64,000 bases of DNA from Viola odorata (GCA_963691705.1 OY829541.1:65319189-65383188); one strand, 5' to 3'. Numbered from the stretch's first letter, positions 46,468 to 59,314 are shown. Numbers and translations are program-made. Notes: generated by a model not told the origin, from the sequence alone.

Positions 46468-49400
46468 TCAAGACTTTCCATACTTTGTAATGTAACCCTG
46501 CAAGAAGGAGACAACAAATTACATACCAGTCAAGAACAACTTTCAACCATTATAAATTCCTTATGAGAGCATGAGGATATATGAGACCAGTACTTACCTC
46601 AACAAGCTTAGATAATTTTGGCTGGGAAGAAGAAAGATAGAGCTTAGTCAATTCTACAGTAGTTGGAATTTGATGGAGTTGCAAGGTCGTAAGAACCTTC
46701 TCAACAGACTTTTTAACTATTGCATTATGTGCATCCTTACTGAGTTTGCCCTCATGCCAAGCTGGTTTCAATAATTCTTTAACAAAATCAATAAGAGCAC
46801 CACGAAAATATCTTAGTGCCCTTGATTCTTTTTGCGCATCTGCATCTGTCTTTTGGTCAACCTCTATTTCATTGCTTTGTCTAACCCGGTCTCCCCTCAT
46901 GTCCTTTGTGTGTCTTGATCCATCAGATTTATGACTAGCATCATCATTAGCATGGCTTCTATTACTATTTGGAATCTCTTTTTCATGATCGGTACCCGAG
47001 ACACTTTCCTCCTTGGGCACAACCTCATTATGAGAAGATACTGTACTTTTCTCACCATTACATTCTGTGCCAGTGGCGGAACTTAATAATAAATTGCTAA
47101 ATGCTGGTTGATGCAATTTATTCAGGACAGATGTTCTTTGAGTAAAGGAAAATTTTGAAGCTTTGTCCCCTAAAATGGACAAATCGAAGCTATCCCGAAT
47201 ATGATCATACTGGCTACCTGGAAATGAGGTCATTGCAGGATTGATAAAAAACAACGGTCGAAAAGGTTCGGATGGTTCCCAATCATTCGAGGAAATTTTA
47301 ACTTCATGCTTTGCAAAATGCAATCGATCCCCACGTAAACTAGTTGGAGGGGGACTTTCTGCTTCGGCACCCGAGAAATGGGACGAACTTTGCATTGAGG
47401 AAGACGATCTAGAAGCACGATAATCTCTACCACTGTCTACCAGCTTCTGAGAATGAAGAGGACTTCTATCAAAAGGTTTGAGAGAGAATAATGATCCTGT
47501 CCAAGCTGAAGGATTAAAATATGTCCTCATATTGCTTCTTGAAAGTGAAGCATCACCCCTTGAACAGTGTGCACTTCTCATGTAACCCATATCATCCAAA
47601 CTGCTAGGATATGAAGAGGCCTTTGCACTGCTGCAGTAGTTGATTGACCTTATGGTTGAGCCACTCAAACAAGTTTGGAGTTCAGGAGGAAAACTGTTCT
47701 GGGAAAAAGGAGACTTTGTCCTATTAATTAAAGCAGCATAGTCGCCATAATCAGTTGCGATCCAGTTTTGTAAATGGTTTTCTCTTCCTACATCCATAAA
47801 AGAGGAAGAAACCCCTGGGAGATCTTTTGGGGAAGGTTTTTGCTTAGGATCAGAAGGGAGGCCCCGAGATAATTCATGTTTCTGAAGAGATGAGATCTTA
47901 TGCTGGTCATCCAATGGACACAACCTTTTCCCATGTCCCTGTGGCGGGCTTCTGTCATAAGAGGAATGGAGAGCAAATGCAGAGTCATCTCCAATTGAAG
48001 AAGCCATTGAATTAGGGAAACTAGTTAACTTGGGTTCTTGCATGATGTCTTTAATACCTGATCAAGGAAAATGCAAATTAGAATCCACAAGGGAAGGTTT
48101 TAGAATACGCGCTCCACAAGGAAAATTGCATACCTTCATCAGTGCGCTCATCCCTTCCCGAAATTGCAGCAGCTTGATCTCCTCCCTCTGCCAGTCGATT
48201 AGTATCATCTGCTTTATCATTTATATGAAGAAACCTACACGCACTCCCTTTAATGCACCACCCTTTTGCAAAAAAGTCGCAGATAACTGCCGGGCGTTTG
48301 TTCCCATCCCTAAATTCAGCAGAAGGGGATATACTTCGTGTCCTTACCTCAGAGGCAGCCAATCTGGAAAACCTAAATGTTAGTAAGAAGTAGGAGTTGG
48401 TATTATTACTTAGGAAACCAAGAAATAATGATGATTAAGGAACTTTAGGCAGTATCATCAAAAGATGCCACTGGTAGAACAAATAAACTTAATGAAAACA
48501 CCAATCCAGTGTCACAACACCTTGATGTAGTTTGCTTGTTGGCACCGTTTGAGTGCATGACCATTGGTTTGACTTCTTGCATTGAATGCATAAAAGTGTT
48601 AGCCTCATCCCCTAAGCTGTTCCTCATAGACAATGGAATAGCTGCCTTTTCCCCCATCATGCTAGATATATCAGTTGTCTCAGGAACCAAAGTTTTGCTG
48701 CTGCTGCTTAATTGAGCCTCACCGCCACTAGGGGATTCACCACTTTCTCTGGAGTTTGTCTTTATTGTAAGGGTCTCAACATCCTTTTTATTTAGAGGGG
48801 AATCTAAATTTCGATTTTCCCTGGCAGTATCTAATTTCCCCCCTGATTCAGGACGCTTAGAATCCACATTGTTTACATATGAGCATTCCATTGGCATCAC
48901 CAATAGTCTATCTGACGGACCCAAAGATTCAGAATTGTGGACACAATCTTCTACAAGTGAATTAGGTGGTAGGCTCAGTGCAGAGCTTTCAGGAGTGGGA
49001 TGTGATCCAGGTTGCCTCCCTGATGCCACATCTTGACTAATATCTACATTGCAGAAGAACTAGATCAAAGGAAGAAGATGAAGAAAAAAGGGAATCAAAA
49101 CTATCAACTTCAACAGAAGAAATGGTCGTCCTAAAAGATGATTTTCAGGACTAACCATTTGAAAGAGATTGAACAGTGGAAAAGAGGAGTAAACAAAGGC
49201 AACAAGTGGATAGCTTAAACTCCAAAAGGGGGGTGGGGGGGAAATGAGAGGAGCAGGATAACACTGTAATGGTGTAGTTTCTCCCATAGGGACTAAGCTA
49301 TAGGTGGCATCTGGTGCCTCAAAATCAATGAGCAAGTAATACAGTCCTGTTCTTTCCATCTATACAACTAGATTGTAGCAAAAGAGTGTACCTTAGATTT

Positions 49401-49912
49401 CAAAAGACAAAGATTGCATTATCTATATGCTACTTGTACCTAACAGCAAAGATGCGCAAGTTAATGACACTACCAGACGAGCATTATTGCAATATAGACT
49501 ACTGAATCTCAACCAAATAGTTCCAAGCAATCTAAACACACAAGAATCATGATTCGCATTTGAAAAACACAAAATCAATTGTTTTATAGTTAAACTTACT
49601 TTTGTCTGGAGTTTCCGCTTGTGAAATTTGCATGACCTCGTCTTCCTCTACGTCTTCTGCTTCCTCCTCTTCTTCTTCATCTTCCTCTTCTCCTTCTGCT
49701 TCTTCTTCTTCATCATCATCGTACTCTTCTTCCACTTCGACTTCTTCTTCTATTTCAATTTCCTCAAATTCTTCTTCGTCTTCGTCTTCATCATCATATT
49801 CTTCGTATGGCAGATATTCGGAATCGGAGAAATCAGCTAGGGGATCGGAAGAGGGAGGAGCATGGCCGTTGACGGCATCGTCTTCCCGTAAGCGCGTGGC
49901 GGGCGGTGACAT
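46468..49912 (-). CDS. FES1: FRIGIDA-ESSENTIAL 1-like CCCH zinc-finger protein
   Basis: Five exons (49912-49600, 49043-48530, 48363-48134, 48048-46598, 46497-46468) give 845 aa. Residues about 24-100 are a long acidic tract (EEEEEAEDVEEDE). One CCCH finger of spacing C-x7-C-x5-C-x3-H sits at about 304-322 (CDFFAKGWCIKGSACRFLH). A long Ser-rich middle follows. The C-terminus forms a conserved helical block (FVKELLKPAWHEGKLSKDAH, then QPKLSKLVEGYITKYGKS). FES1 works in the FRIGIDA complex that activates FLC. It is longer than Arabidopsis FES1 (587 aa as I recall), mostly in the middle. Assignment rests on the finger, the ends and its place near the DRM1-type gene, as in At2g33830-At2g33835. A C3H38-type relative is the alternative. 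Confidence 0.78.
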
Positions 49913-51821
49913 TGGAGTTGGTCGATTTAATATAATTTACGGCGTCGTGCGGCTTCGGCCCAACTGGACCCGCGTATTGGCGGGTGGATGCGTGGCGTGA
50001 ACGGAATGACGACTGCAGGCGGAACCATAGAGGTATGTTTGTCGTTTGCTTTTAAGTTAGGTTTTCAACGCAAGTTCTAGTCCGGCCCTTAAAAGTTAAA
50101 AACAGTTAAAATTTCCAAAGCCAGTTTTAGGCCTGGATTCAAAGTCAACTCTTCTGGGTTTGCTGTTTTTGGCCCATAATTCAAAGTCAATTCATGGACG
50201 TCATTTTTAGAGTTTGCCTATTAAGTGAATGTAATATTTCTGTATACGTACGAGTATTTTAACCATGCATATAATCATGTTTCTCCATTTGCTTTCGAGG
50301 TATAAATATCTATTCAATTAAGACTAATAATATTTATATCGAGTAATCCATTGAATTCGTAATTTACTTAAAAAATAAAAAAGTACTTCCTCCGGTTCGC
50401 AAAGAATGTCTTTTACTATTTGCGCACGCATTTTAAGGAGGCCGGATGACTCACTATTTGATCCCGAAAAATTTCATTTTTTTTTTCGAACGTACGTTAA
50501 GAATGCACGTACGTTCGAAAAAAAGCACGAAATTTTTCAGGGTCAAATAGTGAGTCATCCAGCCTCCTTGAGATGCGTGCGCAAATAGTAAAAGACGTTT
50601 AATAAGGATCGGAGGGAGTATCAAATTACTCATACCAACCGAACTCTTCGGCATCACATCACATGTGATAACCTTAGTTTTCTCAGAACAGGAAGGAAAA
50701 TCTTTTGACTTATTTATGCTTACGTCAAAAAGTTTCCGGTTGTGCTGGGCGTAAGCAAAGGCAGGCTAGGTGCGGGGGTGGTGGTGGTGGTCGGAGAGCA
50801 GTGGTGTCTTTTCTTTTCTAACACTCCGATGATTGCGCACCATTAGATGGAAAAAAGAGAGATAAAAGTCAAAGCTTCTTACCACAAATTTAGTCTTCAG
50901 CTGTAAAATTAAATTAAATCTCATCAAAATATGTCCTAAACATCATTTATTTTTTAGGTAAGAAATAAAAAAGTGATATCTTCTACTCCAATAAGCATTC
51001 TTATTTTATTTATTTGTGAATTAATCTAATTAGTCCTAATTTTTTCATGATTCATAGACAAATAAATGATGATAAAAGTATTGGATGAAACTCGAATTTA
51101 GGAGGGTTTTACTTATAATTATCAATTACTCAAATTTCACTTTTAACTTAGGTTTTAGGTTCGAATTTGATATACTCGATGGAGATTAATCTTTTAGGAG
51201 AAGGGTTAGGTTTTGTTCACTTTTAAGTCAGATTTCATATTTGAGTTTGATATGATGGATGAAGATTAATCTTCTTACAGTGTCAAACTACAAATCAAAA
51301 GTTCTCACTTTCACTAATGCTTGCCTATTTATTATCTTTGCACGTATGGAAAGTTACTGGTAGTAAAACTACCGCGTTCTGAGGTTCTCCTCCCTATAAA
51401 AGAAAGAGCCCTTTCCTCAACCAAATTAACAGTTTCTTACAACTCTTAACTCAAATCACATGATCTTAAATAATGCAATGGGGCCCGCCATTTACTTACC
51501 TTTAACGACGCAGAAGTAGACTGCCCCTTCATTCTGCACCGTCTGATACGATGAAATCGACGACATACACGAACCACACAAATAGAATTAAAAGAAAATT
51601 AATATTATGATTAATTTTGTTTTCCATAATAATTTTAGTCAACTTGTAGAGTTATTAAGACTAAAGAGTAGTACTAGTTAAGTAGCAGCTCTGCATTCCA
51701 AGAAATTAAATTAAATAAATGATTTAAAGAAGAAAAAAACATAATTAAATAAATAGTTTAGTATAAGAAGCAAAATGCTTGGCACAGATGTGTTTGATGA
51801 TCTTCTTTGCAGAAAAGAAAA
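49913..51821. other. FES1-like promoter and AT-rich intergenic DNA
   Basis: The left end carries GGCCCA (49956) in the promoter of the FES1-like gene. A MITE is at 50386-50618. The rest is AT-rich with no gene recognised. Confidence 0.5.
50386..50618. mobile_element. Stowaway-type MITE with near-perfect hairpin, family C
   Basis: TA-flanked 233-bp element. Ends CTTCCTCCGGTTCGCAAAG and GGATCGGAGGGAG pair imperfectly, and almost the whole interior is palindromic (GAGGCCGGATGACTCACTAT on the left; ATAGTGAGTCATCCAGCCTC on the right), with a loop near ACGTACGTT. It is the same family as 59315-59536. Confidence 0.88.
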
Positions 51822-53145
51822 GGGTTAAACACAAAATTGGCACCTGTACTTGTATTGATTGAGACATTTGGCACCTCCATTTGTAAAACGATTTAAAAGG
51901 CACCTGAAGTTGAAACATATGACACATTTGGCACCTCCCACTAACACCGTTTGCCGTCCACCGTTAAGTGCTGACGTGGCATGCCACGTGGAATGACACG
52001 TCACCCACATGATGACGTGGCATGCCACGTCAGCTGACCCGACCCGAATGTCACTGTTCGCGGGTCTTGAATGAGGTTGGCGAACGACGCGTCTTTCGCG
52101 CAGGCGACACGTCGTTCGTTTATCTTGTCATACACAATAGACGACACGTCGTCTATTGTGTATGACATGCGTAGGAGTCAAGCGCCTGCGTGACGCGTCG
52201 CCCGTTGGTTTAGTGAGCGACGCGTCACGCACAATGTATGTTTTCTCCATCCCTGCATCACGATACCTCTGATTCTCAAAACAACCAAAATCAATTATTC
52301 TTCCTCTCACTCCCGCTCGACCAAACCCTAAAATCAATTCCACATGCAGTTTAATTAGTTTAATCAAATAAAACTAATAGAAACGAAACAATAAGCACAA
52401 ACCTGATTAATGTCGAGGAAATTGGTCGATTTTGCTAGACAAGACAGATTTCGACCAAGAGGGAAAGGGGAAAATTCGTGGGTTGAATTCGCACAACGTA
52501 GGGAGAAGAATCACGAGAGGGAAAGGGTGGATATCGAGCGACTAGAGGGAAGAGAAGAGAGGGAGGATGATTTTGGCGGAATCGATTTTAGGGTTTGGTC
52601 AGCGTGGGAGAGAGAGGGAAGATGATTTTGGTGGAATTGATTTTAGGGTTTGGTCGAGCGGGAGTGAGAGGAAGAATAATTGATTTTGGTTGTTTTGAGA
52701 ATCAGAGGTATCGTGATGCAGGGATGGAGAAAACATACATTGTGCGTGACGCGTCGCTCACTAAACCAACGGGCGACGCGTCACGCAGGCGCTTGACTCC
52801 TACGCATGTCATACACAATAGACGACGTGTCGTCTATTGTGTATGACTAGATAAACGAACGACGTGTCGCCTGCGCGAAAGGCGCGTCGTTCGCCAACCT
52901 CATTCGCGAACAGTGACATTCGGGTCGGGTCAGCTGACGTGGCATGCCACGTCATCATGTGGGTGACGTGTCATTCCACGTGGCATGCCACGTCAGCACT
53001 TAACGGTGGACGGCAAACGGTGTTAGTGGGAGGTGCCAAATGTGTCATATGTTTCAACTTCAGGTGCCTTTTAAATCGTTTTACAAATGGAGGTGCCAAA
53101 TGTCTCAATCAATACAAGTACAGGTGCCAATTTTGTGTTTAACCC
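51822..53145. mobile_element. Non-autonomous Mutator-like element with about 520-bp terminal inverted repeats
   Basis: The element is 1324 bp. It begins GGGTTAAACACAAAATTGGC and ends with the exact inverse, flanked by the 9-bp direct repeat AAAAGAAAA (51813-51821 and 53146-53154). The left arm is about 51822-52343 and the right arm about 52631-53145. Arms differ mainly by C/T and G/A changes at CG sites and by a small indel. The arms contain dense palindromes around GCATGCCACGTCA and GACGCGTC motifs. The 290-bp core has no transposase, only short frames. Long arms plus a 9-bp duplication are the marks of Mutator-like elements. It sits about 100 bp upstream of the first in-frame ATG of the RLP4 gene. 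Confidence 0.9.
52566..52674 (+). repeat. Two 54-55 bp tandem copies at the core/right-arm border of the Mutator-like element
   Basis: 52566-52620 and 52621-52674 share GATGATTTTGG, GGAAT.GATTTTAGGGTTTG and GTC. The second copy runs into the right arm. The duplication probably arose from replication slippage at the arm border. Confidence 0.8.
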
Positions 53146-53349
53146 AAAAGAAAACTTTATTTTCGTTCACATTCCCTCCCTATCAACTCTCACACATTCT
53201 CTATCTAAAAAAGCAGCTCCCAGGAAGAATATTTTAGGAAAAAGGGGATGACGTCTAGAGAGAGAGAGGGGGGTAAGGCAGAGGAATTACAAAAGGGTAA
53301 TGGAATGAAGCAGCAAAGGCAGTCAAATTGGATTGGATTTGGACCTAAA

Positions 53350-56300
53350 ATGCTCAGATTTCTTGTACTCTGGCTTCTCATCTTTTGCTTCTCTCTGTCT
53401 ACTTGTTCTGCTAGACAAGGTGAGGACCCTTTTCATCCCTTTCTTCTCTATTTTCCTCTTCATTCTTGCTCTTTAAATAATTTGGCGGCTCTTGTCCAAT
53501 GCACGTGTGGATTCATAGATGGTTATGAGCTTAATTTGAAGTTTCTTGTACCTCATTTTAGTTTGGATTATTAACAAAGTTACTGTCTTTTTTGGATTCT
53601 CGTTCTTTTCTGTTGAAAATAGTAAAGCTTTCATCTTTCTTCAGTATTGGGTTGTTCTTGTTTCATTCCAGTTTTGAAGATTTTGTTTATGTGCATTATT
53701 ACCGTCGAAGTCAATTCTTCTACTATTATATCTAGGAAAGTCATTTCCTTTGTATAATTTGAACTGGAAGAGCATTTTCTTTCCTCTGCTAGTGTTAAAT
53801 TGGGTGCAATTGAACTCAATGTTTGGTTCATATCACCAGTATTGCTGTGATGGATTTGGATATTATTGCTTCCTTCTTACTGTGGATGTAATTCAAGAGA
53901 TTTTTTCTCCTTCTACAGATCCATGGGCTATGCGTATTAGCTGTGGATCTCGTGTCAATGTCCACACTCCACCAACCAATACACTCTGGTATAAGGATTT
54001 TGCATATACAGGAGGGATTCCGGCCAACGCGACACGAAATCCCAGTTTCATCAGTCCGCCACTGCCAACCCTCCGTTATTTCCCCCTCTCTGAAGGTCCC
54101 AACAACTGCTACAATATTAATAGGGTGCCACATGGACATTATTCTGTAAGGGTCTTCTTTGGGTTGGATGCAAATCCTAATTTTGATGATGAACCTTTAT
54201 TTGACATTTCTGTTGAAGGCACCCAAATCTATTCTCTTAAATCTGGCTGGACTACTCAGGATGACCAAGTGTTTACTGAAGCCCAAGTGTTTCTTTTTTA
54301 TGGCACAGCCTCTATCTGTTTCCATAGCACGGGTCACGGTGATCCTGCAATCCTTGCGATTGAAATTCTTCAGGTTGATGATAGAGCATACTACTATGGC
54401 CCAGGTTGGGGCCAGGGCTTCATTCTTCGAACAGCAACCAGATTGAGCTGTGGTAATGGAAAACCGAAATTTGGTGTAGACTATAGTGGGAGCCAATGGG
54501 GTGGAGATAGATTTTGGGGTCCCATTAAAACTTTTGGCCAGGGTGGTGATCTGGCCATATCTTCTGAAAGCAGCATTAAGCAGGCTTCAAATCCAAACTC
54601 TTACCCAGAAGCTCTTTATCAGACAGCCGTTGTTAGCACTGATTCTCAGCCAGACTTAGCATACACAATGGATGTGGATCCGAACAGGAACTATTCTATT
54701 TGGTTACACTTTGCTGAGATTGATTCTACAATCAGAGGTGCAGGGGAGAGGGTATTTGACATCCTGATAAATGGTAATGTTGCATTTGAAGAAGTAGATG
54801 TGGTCAAAATGAGTGGAGGTTCTCATTCTGCTCTCGTGCTTAATACTACCGTTCCTGTTAACGGGAGAACTTTAACTGTAACGCTGCGTCCAAAAGAAGG
54901 CAATCATGCCATAATAAATGCCATTGAGGTATTTGAGATCGTTACAGCTGAGTCCAAAACTTTAGTGGGAGAAGGTACATGTACTGCATCTGTTTTCTTA
55001 GTTAAGTTTGCATTAAAGACGTTCTATCGTATGTCAAACATGCATATGTGGATTTACTTAGCATCCAGTATCTATTTATACTCTGAAGCTCGAATGCTAC
55101 GTATTTGGCCTGTTAGTGCTCTAAATAGGATGCGGAATTATCTGCTTTATTGGAATCTGTGGAACTACAATTTGCTGGTGCATATAGAAAAGCTCATGTT
55201 TATTGATTGCTTACAGCTGTTAAATTAGCTAGCCAATTTGCTCTGATTGCATCTGCACTGCATAACAAAGATGTGTCCTAAAACTGAAAGTTGGTGTTGG
55301 GTCTATAAATTCCTCATCAGCTATAGTCCTTGAATAGTTTATAATGTCTTAGATGCAGTGGTGCTGGTCTTTGTAACACACATTGGATATTTTGACTAAT
55401 ATCTTTGTATGATCTTCTTGCTTGGAGATTACCTTCCAGCCCTCCTCAGTTTATATCACTAATTTGATGACACATTTTTCTGTATTCTAGTTCGAGCATT
55501 GCAAACATTAAAGAGTGCATTGGGGCTTCCTTTTCGATTTGGGTGGAATGGGGACCCATGCGTTCCCCAACAGCATCCATGGAGTGGAGCGGATTGCCAC
55601 TTTGACAGAACTACAAGCAAGTGGTTCATCGATGGACTGTACTTCCTTTATCATTGCTCTTATATGAATTTTTATTTGTCAATATTCAATTTTCTGTCAG
55701 TGGGAGAATATGGTAGAAAACTTTGAGAATTTTAGTTTTTATACTTGAAACAATGAGAAATTAAACTCTTTTCTTGATGTCTTCATCTTGTTCTCAGACA
55801 TTATAATTCCGCAGTTCATTTCATGGTCTTCTACTTTCTTGATTAAATCCAACTGGTTGAGTTTTTTTGGTTTCCTTTTCCTGTACTTACGGGTGGCTAG
55901 GGTGAAAGGGGAGATTTTTCAACTTGACGGCTGAATTTTTCGAAAGATTCCTGTTTCTCATTTCAATTTACTTATCATTACCAATACCTTTGACTTCACC
56001 TATAGTTCTTTACTCAAGGAAAAATCTCTTCCAATTAACATGACACTAGAGACTATTAACTTGATTCCTAACAAGCAATGTAACACTACCATTTTTCACT
56101 CCTTGCTTTTTTTATACATGTCCTGGTCAGGGCTCTTGACAATCAAGGTCTGAGGGGTTTCTTGCCGAAGGACATATCCAGATTAGTTCATTTACAGAAC
56201 ATGTAAGTTTCTAGTATGTGTTCTTGGGTGCCTTTGCTTTGGATTTGAACTTCGATCTAGAAATAATATCCACCTCTAAACATTTTCTATTTCTTAATTT

Positions 56301-57465
56301 TGTGTAACTGGCGTAATTGCAGAAATTTGAGTGGTAATAGCATCCATGGGGCCATTCCATCATCAATTGGAACCGTGGCTGGTTTAGAAGTATTGTAAGT
56401 TAAGCTTATTCAGTTTTCTTGTTCTTGTCTGTAGTTTCTATATCGAATGAACTATCCACCACCTATTCAAAGGACTCGTGTATTTATGAACTATATTGTG
56501 ATTCTGTTTCCATATATGATAATATTTAGTTGCATGGCAGGGACCTATCCTACAATTTCTTCAATGGATCAATTCCCGAAAGCCTTGGGCAGTTGACATC
56601 ATTGCGGAGACTGTGAGATGTTTTTACAGCTAGTTAATTGATGATGGTAAAAGTTGAAAAGAGAAGTCTGATTAAAGTTTAATGGTTCAGGAATCTAAAT
56701 GGAAATTCTCTATCCGGAAGTGTCCCAGCTGCACTAGGAGGAAGACTTTTGCACGGAGCTAGCTTCAAGTACGTTCTTGCAAACCTCACTCTTAAACAAT
56801 GTGCTCTATTATTTGACTAAAATAATACATGCATGCGGGAAAAGCTGTAGTTACACTTATTTCTTTCTTACCGAGCCCGCGCTCTATCATCATATTGAAG
56901 TACTTTTCTTCAGTTTCACTGATAATGCAGGCCTTTGTGGCATACCTGGACTTCCTACGTGTGGGGCCCATCTCTCCGCCGGTGCCAAAATAGGGATTGC
57001 ATTTGTTACACCTGTGGTTTTCCTCCTTATGGTAATCTGTTCAGTGTGTTGGTGGAAAAGAAGGCAGAACATTCTCCGAGCACAGCAGATTGCAGGTAAG
57101 CATGTTTTTGATAATAGCTCAAAGGACAAAGATCTATACATTAAGCATAGTTTGGTTTTTAAACTTCAACACGCGTATTGTGGAGTGAAGTGGTATAGAA
57201 CACGTAGCTGTAGCCGGTAACTGATACCGGACACCTTCCACTTCCCTTTTCCTTGTGTGCAAGTATGACCAGCAGTGTCTCGAATATTGTAGTTGAGTAG
57301 ACTCTTTCAAGTTTACATTATGTCTTCTTTTGTTACCGCGCAGCTAGAGGAGCTCCGTATGCGAAAGCGAGGACCAATGCGTCACATGATATTCAAATGA
57401 CGAGACATTACAATCATGGCCATGCTCGGACAGCTGAAGAGAACGGACCCAGCTTACTCTCGTGA
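53350..57465 (+). CDS. RLP4: RECEPTOR-LIKE PROTEIN 4 (malectin-like domain, LRRs, one membrane segment)
   Basis: Nine exons (53350-53419, 53919-54974, 55491-55638, 56131-56202, 56323-56394, 56541-56612, 56691-56768, 56914-57095, 57344-57465) give 623 aa; Arabidopsis RLP4 is about 626. A signal peptide (MLRFLVLWLLIFCFSLSTCS) is followed by a malectin-like domain at about 25-375 (SEGPNNCYNINRVPHGHYSV, HSTGHGDPAILAIEILQVDD). Next come a Cys-rich cap (GWNGDPCVPQQHPWSGADC) and about four LRRs on 72-bp exons (LSGNSIHGAIP, LSYNFFNGSIP, LNGNSLSGSVP). The membrane helix is at about 549-570 and the tail about 50 residues, without kinase. RLP4 is reported at the cell surface, possibly near edges and wall. 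In-frame ATGs at 53248 and 53305 would lengthen the N-terminus, but MLRF is the conserved start. Confidence 0.94.
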
Positions 57466-57769
57466 TTGTTCGAATCATTACAAGAATCCAATCCGTTTGA
57501 AATATGCTTTAATTCTTTTTTTGTGGATTGGGATTGTTTCATAGGCGATCCCTTGATCGAGGGGCTACCGATTTGGTATTGAACCCTTGTGGAAGTCAGG
57601 GTTTAGAAATTTTGTGTTGTGAAGTTAGTTAAGTCTGATAGAAAACACCCCCAAAAGATGGGGTTTTGAGCGTTGTACATTGCTTCAATGTAGGAATGAC
57701 ATGTCAACAAGAATATATTAATAGATGGTTCCACAGAGATTTAGTTACATTTTCTTAAACTGTGTGCAA

Positions 57770-58270
57770 AATTAAATAGGAATTATTCGAGACAAACGCT
57801 CCCTATCCGCGTATTGTAGTCCTAAACCAAGATGTGTCATTACAGCACAGACATGAGCGAGCAACTTCCCCCCTCTGCCTAGTCGTTCAGCATGCTCTCT
57901 CCATTCGCAGCGGATCGCAGCATAACCGAGCATTTCTATCAAAATATTGCTTATCATCTCCCACTTGAGCTAGGCGTCCAACTCTTGCAATTTGCTTGCT
58001 AGTTTGCAACCATCTTCCACGCTACATTCCCCTCGCCCTGCGAGCAGTGTGGCACAAACATTCATCTCATTTACTGATTTCTTTTCCATCTTCTTATAAG
58101 TAAATGCTCTCATCTCGATATTTGGTTTCCATGTAGAGATCTATTCCCTTTGGTAACATAGATGATCTCATCACCATAAGATACATCATGTAATCTGATA
58201 GCCATTTGCTAACTTTGCATTCGAAGGAGAGGTTTTTCGCATCTCTATCTTCCGCGTCTTGAAGATCACC
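57770..58270 (-). pseudogene. DUF4220/DUF594 protein, C-terminal relic
   Basis: Minus-strand pieces in shifting frames read VSKWLSDYMMYLMVMRSSML with PKGID, and then WEMISNILIEMLGYAA followed by CEWREHAERLGRGGKLLAHV and MTHLGLG. This is the order and wording of the DUF594 C-terminus of plant DUF4220 membrane proteins (function unknown). Stops and frameshifts separate the pieces, and the membrane-spanning N-terminal part is absent. It lies just 3' of RLP4, in opposite orientation. Confidence 0.65.
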
Positions 58271-58573
58271 ATAGTAACATAAATCTTTAATCTAACCCAT
58301 AAATGCGGAGGTAAAAGCTTAATTAACCCATAAATAAATCGCCAAATAGAATTGGAAGTTTGGATTTGGATATAATTTAGGTGGCTGCGGAGTTAGGGGC
58401 TCGAAGCAGTAAAAAAAAGGGGAAAAAAGGAAAAAGAACAAAACGTAGATCAACATTGGCATTCCATTGGATCATCTCTCTAGTCTCTAGTTTTGGTTTG
58501 CAACAATAAGGTGGTCCTCTCTTCCTAGTCCTAGTCCCAAGCCGCTGCAAAAACCAAGCTGTGGTCACATTAA

Positions 58574-59225
58574 GTGGGCGTTTGGGGTTGAGGGTTGGGT
58601 ACCCAACCCAACTTTCCTCAACCCAAAACGGAGAAATGGTGTTTGGTAATGCACCATTTCCATACCAGCTTTCTAAAAGCTGGGTTGTCTACTTTGGAAA
58701 ACCAAGGAAAATGGGCTGGAGCAATTTGCTCCAGCCACCAAACGCCGTTGCCCACTGGCGTGGGCCATGTTCTCTCTCTCCCTTTTTTTTCTTTTCTTTT
58801 TTTTTAATTCAATTTTTTTACTTTATATAATTAACAAAATAAATTAAAAACTATCACAATAAAATCTCAATCTAAAGATAAGTAATTCTAGATCCACTTT
58901 TTCTATTTTTATTATTTTTTTTAAAATAGATTTTATACTAAATAAACATATAAATACATAAATAATAATTAAAATTAATATTTAACTTTTTTCCCTTATA
59001 CTAATAATTTTTTTATTATTCTTATAAATAAAATGTTAATTATTTTACATTCCAACCATAGTTTTAAAACCAGTTTACCAAACACCAAAAACAGCTTTTC
59101 GTTTCCCCACAAAACTTTTAATAAAAAATTACCAAACAGCACACTTTGTTTCCCAGAAGTCGTTTTCCCACAGACCGTTTTCCCACAGACCATTTTCTCA
59201 CAGAACCGGAACGCCAAACAGACCC
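58574..59225. mobile_element. Tourist-like (PIF/Harbinger) MITE
   Basis: The ends GTGGGCGTTTGGGGTT and (inverted) GGGTCTGTTTGGCGTT match at 12 of 16 positions and are flanked by the 3-bp repeat TAA (58571-58573 and 59226-59228), the target duplication of PIF/Harbinger elements. The 652-bp interior is non-coding, with AT-rich centre. Confidence 0.65.
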
Positions 59226-59314
59226 TAAATTTGCAGAGCCGACGCCCGTTTCACTGCAAAAATATATTAGAAAGTCATTTTTTATGTAACAAAAAGAGTA
59301 CTAAAATTTTCATA

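Noticed and set aside
49602..50000. Plus-strand poly-Ser frame
   Set aside because: It is the antisense of the Glu/Asp-rich first exon of the FES1-like gene.
52128..53142. Matching short frames in both directions near 52128-52367 and 52595-53142
   Set aside because: They are duplicates created by the inverted arms of the Mutator-like element, not transposase or host genes.
53248..53349. Upstream ATGs (53248, 53305) as the RLP4 start
   Set aside because: They are in frame, but give a hydrophilic extension before the signal peptide; the MLRF start gives the family's usual length. They cannot be fully excluded.
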